From the NCBI GenBank assembly GCA_037102815.1, contig BTPP01000007.1:310001-374000 (forward strand): 64,000 bases of DNA. Direction: 5' to 3'. Positions 57,973 to 64,000 of this stretch are shown in pieces (positions within the stretch are counted from its first letter, which is position 1; each line of letters opens with the position of its first letter). Made by a program: the position numbers and the translations under genes. Below the pieces are notes generated by a model, which was not told the DNA's origin, did not search any database, and saw nothing but the letters and a program-made list of their open reading frames with translations. Source of the DNA: Neurospora intermedia (lineage: Eukaryota; Ascomycota; Sordariomycetes; Sordariales; Sordariaceae).

Positions 57973-58628
57973 TGTGGCTTTGATGAAATATGATCGTGGA
58001 GAGGGAATTGGTTTCAAGGTGTTTCACCGCACGGATTCGAAGCAGGAAATAGTCGTCTACGAGTGAGGTGTGCTGGACGCATAGTATGCTCAAGTAAACT
58101 GGTGGGGACCTCACTAGGTCATTATAAGTGAACCGGCCAACGAACTGTTGCTCATTGTTGTATGTGCCTCTAACTTAACGTCATAGTTGGTATGTAGTTT
58201 CGGCGCATACGGATGTGGGATGAAAGACGGGCGAGTATATGCCAAGGTAGCTACCACGTTGGTGATCGAATGTTTGCAGAAACGCCATCTGCATTTTTTC
58301 TACTTCTAGGGTTGTTTCTAACTTCATGTTGTTTGAGCGCCTTAGATACCTACCGTACCTCTAGGTAGTGTTTAAGCGCTGACTAGCGGGTCGTTGGGTG
58401 TAACGAGGAACCATGAAAGAGGAGTGGCTGGCTGCCTTTAAAGAGCAGCGCATACCTACAATAGGGTGCGCGACTTGTTGGAGATCGTGGTTCACCCTGC
58501 GTTATGATCACAGCGGCACAAAAAAAAACAAAATAGGTGATAATAAACATTGGTAGAATTAAAAGGTGTACAAGTAATCGTAAATCTTGTACATAGAATG
58601 ATGTTGTTGCTGGCTACCGCAAAGGAGG

Positions 58629-58670
<42 letters not shown>

Positions 58671-58922
58671 AGAGAGAAAACCGGAACAATACCGTGAAAA
58701 AGTTCCCGAACGTACGCTTCCAAAGATCATATGCTGACCAATACATCATTCGCGTTTCTTCCAAACCAAGCACGAGCTCAACAGCCCCTTTCCAACCCAT
58801 TTGATTTTTCCCACCGGCCCTGTCTCCTCTTAAACGAATGTTGATCGAGTGGAAATTCGGTATATGTCAACAGAACGAGACCTACCCTCCTTGTCAAGAC
58901 ATCACCTTTATGGCAATAAATG
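57973..58922. other. Intergenic between two Met-Gly-Cys genes
   Basis: The left part is the probable promoter of the 57.9-kb gene. A minus ORF with some protein-like residues (57911-58114) overlaps its first exon in another frame and is not called. A poly-A tract of 40 bases lies at 58629-58668. I see no other gene. Confidence 0.45.
58629..58668 (+). repeat. Poly-A tract, 40 bases
   Basis: An uninterrupted run of 40 A between two genes. No retroposed gene is visible directly upstream of it. Confidence 0.9.
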
Positions 58923-59496
58923 TCATACATAGGCCTCCCTCCCTGAAGGCTGGACCACACCGAGCTTGGCCTCGACATTAGCCTTTTCAAGCTCTCCCAT
59001 CAGCCCCGGTAACTCCCCTACGCAAGTTTTATCCGACGGTCTATCCCCATCTTGCACTAAACCCGCCCGCTCGCAGTACTTGGCCAGAGTCTTCGTTCCC
59101 TCATCATTCCACAGACAGAATGAGCCATGCAGCTCGAGGCAACCAATCACTTTTCCTTGCTTTCGCGGGAGAGTAGGAAAAATTCGCGGGTTTTCGCGCA
59201 TGTATTCCTCGTCGACGGACATCCAGCGGTCTCCAAAAGTTGTGGGCCAGTAGCAGGAATTCTCGATTTCGTTATGAAAATCGCATATGAGTCGTAGTTT
59301 GATGAAGGCGTATTCCTGTCAAGTGTGTAAGATCTGTTAGCTGGCTGTTTTCGTACCAAGATTGTTTCTTCATACCAAGATTGTTTCTTCGAGTAGATAC
59401 AGGTGTAGGTAGCATAAGGGTGAGTGTTTAGTTAGAGGTAGGTACCTGCTTGGACTTTTTCCGGGAAAATTCTTGTGTGCTGACACAGCACCCCAT
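58923..59496 (-). CDS. Small Met-Gly-Cys-Cys protein, unknown family
   Basis: Two exons, 59446-59496 and 58923-59315, join in phase 0 to give 147 residues. Exon 1 reads MGCCVSTQEFSRKKSKQ: Gly2, Cys3, Cys4 and Ser6 plus a basic cluster are the layout of a myristoylated and palmitoylated plasma-membrane anchor. The second exon encodes a compact soluble domain (EYAFIKLRLICDFHNEIEN, CYWPTTFGDRWMSVDEEYM, then VIGCLELHGSFCLWNDEGTK and a Leu/Glu-rich end) with four or five cysteines. The intron has a GTACCT donor, a GCTAAC branch site and a GACAG acceptor. It also contains a tandem copy of a 19-base word at about 59,357-59,395. I do not recognise the domain. The frame is open across the whole exon and reads like a real protein. 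Confidence 0.65.
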
Positions 59497-60227
59497 TTCG
59501 ATGTTGTGCTATAGAACTCTCTAGTCGTCAAGACCCTCGCTTCCGCAAGCTCCAAAACTGAATAGTACAAGTAGTCGATGTGCTAGAGGTCTGTAGTTTT
59601 ATTCCACTGTCAATCTGGTGAGATGGAACCAAACCTCATTATAAGGTACCTAGGTAACTACCTCTAGCAAGCAGGCCACTCTCTAGGTACGTTGCGCGCC
59701 ATTCCTATGTTCTACTCTTGCTGTTGCGCGTCAGATATCTTCGTTGGTCGTGTTGGCGTTTACGTATCTCTATGGATATTGAAAGTTGGGCGGGTGACTA
59801 GAATATGGTGTTGGTGATTGAAAAGCTGGGGAGCACCAACTGCATTTTTGGGTTTTTATTACTTTGTCTTCCTTGTTCCTGTGGATGATTGTGGTTGAGT
59901 GATGGGCTAGATCATTATCGCGAGAAGAACAAAGAAATCGTTCTGCGGTACTTCTCGGTATGTACAAAGGTAACTCATTGAAGCGCCCGGACTTGATGGA
60001 TCGCTTTGACGTCCGGTAGCTGGGGGTCGGTTTCGAAGCTACCGTAGTGGGAAAATCTGTTTCCAGACATGCGTTGTGGTTGTTGGACAATAACCACAAT
60101 CAATGTTTAAAAAACAATGCATGTTTTTTACAGGGGGTAAGTACTATAATATACTGTAGTATCCTTAAAATCGGGTCCGAATTTCGAAATTTCTCAAAAT
60201 CTCAAAGTCCAACCTTCCTTCCTCTCC

Positions 60228-60273
<46 letters not shown>

Positions 60274-61030
60274 TCCCTTCGCGACCTTTATCAACGGAAA
60301 GAACCAGCCATTCTTCCAGAAATAACCAATTAGCTCAGTGGCCAAGTAGTTAATAAAGTAGTCCTTCATTTTCATTCTTGTTCGTGACTTTTGTTTAATT
60401 CTTGTTCGTGACCAACTTTTTGTGAAGCTATTACGGAAGATTACCTCTATCCAAATGCCCAGCCAATACCGGCCTTTACTTTAATAAGTACCTCTAAAAG
60501 GCTACTATTAAAGATTACTAAAGTATAGAAGGTTATACCCTATACTTTTTATTTCTAGGGGCTTGAGAAATAGTTAATGTTTGAGAGACAATTAATGTTT
60601 GGAAAACAGTTTTTGTTTTCTTTACACGTATTGTCTGCTAGCCAATGCTTGTTTAGAGCCCGGGTTTCCCGCTTCGGTATCCTAGGCTTGAAACTGTTAG
60701 GTCTATATAGGCATCTGAAGAGGTCATGGGTTGACAGGAGTTAGGAATGTGGGAGCGCTTACCTTCAGGGAGGGATTAGCCATACGGCTTTTGGGATTTT
60801 TTTTTAGCTTCTCAAACCCATCAAGATACCTCTACGGAACTGAACTCCTCAGCCACAAGGTGAGCGAGGAAGCCCTGGGGGTGATATAGGCCCTGCAACT
60901 TCGATTCTGCTGCTGCTGCTATCATACATCTGGAATCATATGCTATATGTTCGTCACCACGCTCCCAAACAGTGAATAAACTATTCGCTCAACTACCACA
61001 CGTATCTACCTAGTCTTCCGTCCAGCGTAG
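59497..61030. other. Intergenic with poly-C tract and AT-rich RIP-like relic
   Basis: The left 700 bases have no convincing gene. A poly-C tract lies at 60229-60270. From about 60,300 to 60,620 the DNA is A/T-rich with many TA steps (TTAATAA, CTATTA, AGTATAG), unlike the rest of the window, as expected for an old RIP-mutated repeat. No terminal repeats or transposase reading are visible. Confidence 0.45.
60229..60270 (+). repeat. Poly-C tract, 42 bases
   Basis: An uninterrupted run of 42 C, the longest homopolymer in the window. Confidence 0.9.
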
Positions 61031-62196
61031 CTAATAATCTTCAGTCCTAGGTTGGATGACAAAAATCATACCTCTGTCATCTCCCTTCCACCACGTCTGA
61101 ACACTCCGAATTCGATACCCCATCATATCTTGTACCAACCGACAAGGACTCAACGAGCGGTTTTCGTTGTCCTCCAAAGCCTCTGTTATCACGTCCTCAA
61201 CGTCCTTTTCGGGTCCAGAATACTCATGTCGATCTTTATGTTGAAACAAAGCGCAAAAATTCCCTAGCAGCTGAACACGGGGATTATCGTCCGGGTAGTT
61301 CTCAAGGTAATTCTGGAACTCCTTCATCCCATACACTTTCCTCTCTATCGCTAGCTGTAGGGCAGTCGCCGATACCAACACCACTCTTTCCCGCATCCAC
61401 TCATGTCCGGATTGGTCGGGACATTTGTGTCCTTGCCCCTTTAGATGGCAGGCGGTACAACAGGTAGATAGCGTCACCCCGTACGTGTAATCCGTTTCCT
61501 GAGTGAGGATGATGGGCTGCGGTTCTGGCTCGGGCATCGATTCGTACTCGGACTCTTGCTGCCACGGGGAGGTGTATTGAGAACCGTGAGCGGTCAGGAG
61601 CTGAGGACTTGGCTCGGGCATTAGCTCGTACTTGAACTCTTGCTGCCACGAGGAGGTGTATTGAGAACAGTGAGGGACCAGGGGCTCAGGTTCTGGCTTG
61701 TACATCGGCTCGTGAATGGGCTCATGATGCCACGTGCTGCTCGTTTTTAGGTTGGGGATGGGTGGTCGGGGTTCTGGCTCGTGCTGCCATGTGTTATTCG
61801 TTTTCAGGCTGTGGACGCTGAGCTGAGGTTTGGGTTGAGGTTTTGGCTCATGTGTCGGCTCGTGTATGAGTTCCTGCTGCCACGGTGACGTGTATTGAGA
61901 AGCGGAGGGGGAGACGAGCTGAGGTTTTGGCTCGTCCAAAGACTCGGGCTGCCACGGTAAGGTGTATTGAGAACCGGGAAGGATCAGGGGCTGTGGTTCA
62001 GGTCAGCGTCAGAGGAAACCGCGCTGGTGACCGGGACGTTCGCACAGAAAACACTCACATCTTCCTCACCCCCTTTATAGTCAACAGTTGATATTCCACT
62101 GCTCATGGTAGCTTTCGTAGTATAGGGGTAGTAATCAAGGTATGCCTTCTTCTCTTTGTCATCCTCTTGATATTCAGTTGACATCCCACAGCCCAT
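61031..62196 (-). CDS. Repeat-rich Met-Gly-Cys protein, unknown family
   Basis: Two exons, 62059-62196 and 61031-61990, give 365 residues; the 68-nt intron has GTGAGT and CACAG ends and keeps phase 0. The N-terminus MGCGMSTEYQ fits myristoylation at Gly2, palmitoylation at Cys3 and a Ser at 6. Residues about 25-46 repeat it as a diverged copy (ATMSSGISTVDYKGG). Residues about 50-205 are tandem repeats around SQYTSPWQQE and PEPxPQ. The last 150 residues form a different, non-repetitive region with CCTACHLKGQGHKCPDQSGH (possible metal ligands) and a hydrophobic/aromatic end (VQTWWKGDDRGMIFVIQP). An upstream in-frame ATG at 62397 would add 67 residues, but I prefer the Met-Gly-Cys start by analogy with its two neighbours. 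No known family is recognised. Confidence 0.62.
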
Positions 62197-62980
62197 AGTA
62201 GTAGTCTCTGTTGTGTAGAGGCAGCAAATCAAGGTACGCCTTCTTCTCTCGTTGTGTCTTGCAGCGGTCTTGAGTTGAGACTGGTCGGTCGTCGAACGTG
62301 GTAGCCTGACTTCTCGGATCAAGACTAGTAAAAGAGTGGTGAGCCCATTATAAACTGGCAAGCTGCGTACTGGTACGCTCACCAACTCTGACTCCATTGT
62401 TTAGCGGTTTTGTAGTCTATCGTGACCATAGTCTTGTTGGTCATCTCGGTGTTTCAACACTGAAAAAGGGACGTGGTGTGACCATCATCGTGTTGATCGT
62501 GTTGGTAATCCGAACAGAGCAAGGCGCTAACGATGTCTCTCTCTTTCCGCTCTTTTCCCCCTGAGGGTGTCACATGACACGGCGTTGGCGAGAACAACAG
62601 CGGGCGGTAGGAAAGGGGATGTTACGATGATAAAGGAATCCTCTTCGAGTAAGCGCCCGGACTCGTCGTTTCGACAGCGACTGGAAGCGGCACCAGGCTT
62701 TCTTTGACACGCAGGTACTCACTCATCCGTCAAATATGTGCCGATGCGGTCACTCGAGCCGCATCTAATGGAACTACCGAGGACAGTGGCTAAGGTCTAT
62801 CAGATAAAGATCTGGTACCAGTAGCTCTGTGCATGGACGATGCGAGCTGGACCTGGAAGAAGAGGTATATGTATCGCTATCATTTGTAAAACATTATAAG
62901 CCATTGCCTGATTTCGCTCGGGATTTGTGACTGAACGGACGCCCCAACTCCATCCTTCCAGAGCCTGATATGCTCGTCTA
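62197..62980. other. Intergenic
   Basis: The first 60 bases are the upstream copy of the duplicated start segment of the preceding gene. The rest is its probable promoter and the 3' flank of the TRAPP locus. I see no gene. Confidence 0.45.
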
Positions 62981-63331
62981 TTAATGCTCATACCCTTCCT
63001 TATCATCGTTGGTGAATACTGTTCTCCACCTTTCACTCATCCAAGTCCCGATCCGCAGCTTAATGGTTGGTTTGTGGAACCGAATGGGAGACTCTTGTGG
63101 TCCGAGTTCCACATCCTCAAAGACCTCCTCTCGTGGGGGCAGGATTTGGGCATCGGTCATTCCGGGTGGTTCCGGCTGCTCATCCATCTCGTCTCCTTTT
63201 TTGGTGCCGAGGTCCGTTAAGTAAGCCAAAAGAGCCTCTGCCGTCACCTCGTCTGGCGTGGCCGTGTCAACGCTTTCGGGCGAGACTTGGCGAGTGTCGG
63301 CTACTGCGGTGCTCGCATCCTCATGGACCAA
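62981..63331 (-). other. Acidic ORF in frame downstream of BET3
   Basis: A minus-strand open frame of about 116 codons follows the BET3 stop after 30 bases and one more TAG, in the same reading frame as BET3. It reads as an acidic protein (SPESVDTATPDEVTAEALLA, EEVFEDVELGPQESP) with a more basic end (KPTIKLRIGTWMSERWRTVF). It has no ATG at its start; the first internal ATG is at MDEQPEPPG. It could be a separate gene with an unseen upstream exon, a translated extension, or transcribed 3' sequence. Confidence 0.35.
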
Positions 63332-63361
63332 CTCCTAATTGTCATTCGATTGTACGCTCTC

Positions 63362-63953
63362 CTAGTCGTCCTCGGGAGGAAGTTCATCGTCGATGTAGCG
63401 TACGAGCGTGACGCGCATCTCGGTCGTATCGTGGCCCCTGAGCACGTCGCTGATGAAGTGGGTCTCGACTTGCATTTGTACCATCTCGAGAGCACCGCGT
63501 AGCACACCACATAGGATATTCGAGAACCAGAGCTGGTCTTGAGCCCGGCCGTCATCGGGCAGTTCGACAAAATCGGCGAGGGGGTTCTCGTCGAAAACAA
63601 GGGAGAACTGCTTGTTGTCGCCTGTCCAGTTTGTGATTGTCGGGGTGACGTTGAGGAAGATCTTGAAGCCCACCTGCGACAGGTAGTGTTAGCAAGAGGC
63701 AATGTGATGTCGGCGCCGGTGAGGTCTTACCTTGGCGATCATCTCTGCGGTTTCGCGAAAGTTGGAGCACCGGCGCATTGTGTTGGACTTGGCCAGGTAG
63801 TCCTCGATCAGACGGAGACCAATGTTGTATCCCATTCTATCCAGCTGCTTGTTGACTTCGGCATAGTCGTTCTCAAAGTCCTTACATATCTGCGCCACTA
63901 TGGTTCCGTAGGTGAGGACGACTAGTTCGGCGTTAACTTTTTCGATCCTCGTC
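63362..63953 (-). CDS. BET3: TRAPP complex subunit Bet3 (5' end outside window)
   Basis: Bet3/TRAPPC3 is a core subunit of the TRAPP complexes, which act as the Rab exchange factor for Ypt1 and tether ER-derived vesicles at the Golgi. The window contains exons 63731-63953 and 63362-63673, joined in phase 0; the first exon lies beyond the right edge. Typical Bet3 blocks are LTYGTIVAQICKDFEND, NKQLDRMGYNIGLRLIEDYL, CSNFRETAEMIAKV, TPTITNWTGD and LCGVLRGALEMVQMQVET. The protein ends DDELPPEDD, at the same point as the human protein. The conserved Cys that is palmitoylated in human Bet3 corresponds to the one in CSNFRETA. The identification is secure. Confidence 0.94.
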
Positions 63954-64000
63954 CTGCCTGGCAGTTAGCACTGCGAGGGCATCTTGTTACCGAGGGGTCA

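Noticed and set aside
57911-58114. 67-codon minus ORF overlapping the first exon of the small Met-Gly-Cys gene
   Set aside because: It reads through the GTAAGT donor; the Met-Gly-Cys frame has matching downstream exons, so this frame is taken as leader or chance.

Overview
The window is nuclear DNA from a filamentous ascomycete, most likely a Neurospora-type member of the Sordariales. The evidence is short introns (about 50-250 nt) with GTAAGT/GTATGT donors, CTAAC-type branch sites and YAG acceptors, a C-rich third codon position in housekeeping genes, long gene-free stretches, a dispersed tRNA-Ser, and relics carrying both C-to-T and G-to-A type stop codons like those left by repeat-induced point mutation (RIP). 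I recognise the families from memory; no database search was possible.

Left part (0-27 kb), mostly conserved genes: a UBP14/USP5-type deubiquitinase (minus strand), the mitochondrial Fe-S scaffold ISU1, an acidic coiled-coil protein of unknown function, a Ure2-like glutathione S-transferase, the spindle-checkpoint protein MAD2, the DEAD-box ribosome-biogenesis helicase DBP3, the RFT1 flippase-type protein (minus), a small Ser/Gln-rich protein, a Flc/TRP-like multi-pass membrane protein and a spliced 91-residue protein with a Cys-containing tail. These genes do not form a pathway; the order looks like ordinary syntenic fungal DNA.

Middle part (27-41 kb): 4.5 kb without a convincing gene, then a 3.3 kb gene graveyard. 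It holds a frameshifted basic low-complexity gene, an in-frame relic of a copper P-type ATPase with several stop codons, and a fused relic of a KH-domain RNA-binding protein. After these come an intact six-cysteine secreted small protein, a secreted GH16 beta-glucanase and a tRNA-Ser(AGA).

Right part (41-64 kb): a complete six-exon phytochrome hybrid histidine kinase (PAS-GAF-PHY-HisKA-HATPase-REC; probably phy-2), a LisH/polyQ protein of the Flo8/Som1 type, a long gene-poor region, and then the most unusual part of the window. Between 57.3 and 62.2 kb, three small minus-strand genes each begin with Met-Gly-Cys and have Ser at position 6, which fits N-myristoylation plus palmitoylation, so they may be membrane-anchored. 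One is built from tandemly duplicated exons joined through GC-AG introns, with a further stranded exon copy downstream. Another has a duplicated start segment and a protein made of Trp-Gln-Gln/Pro-Glu-Pro repeats ahead of a Cys/His-containing C-terminal region. The right edge holds the TRAPP subunit BET3, cut by the window end and followed in the same frame by an unexplained acidic ORF.

Spliced coordinates were worked out by hand from splice signals and reading-frame continuity.
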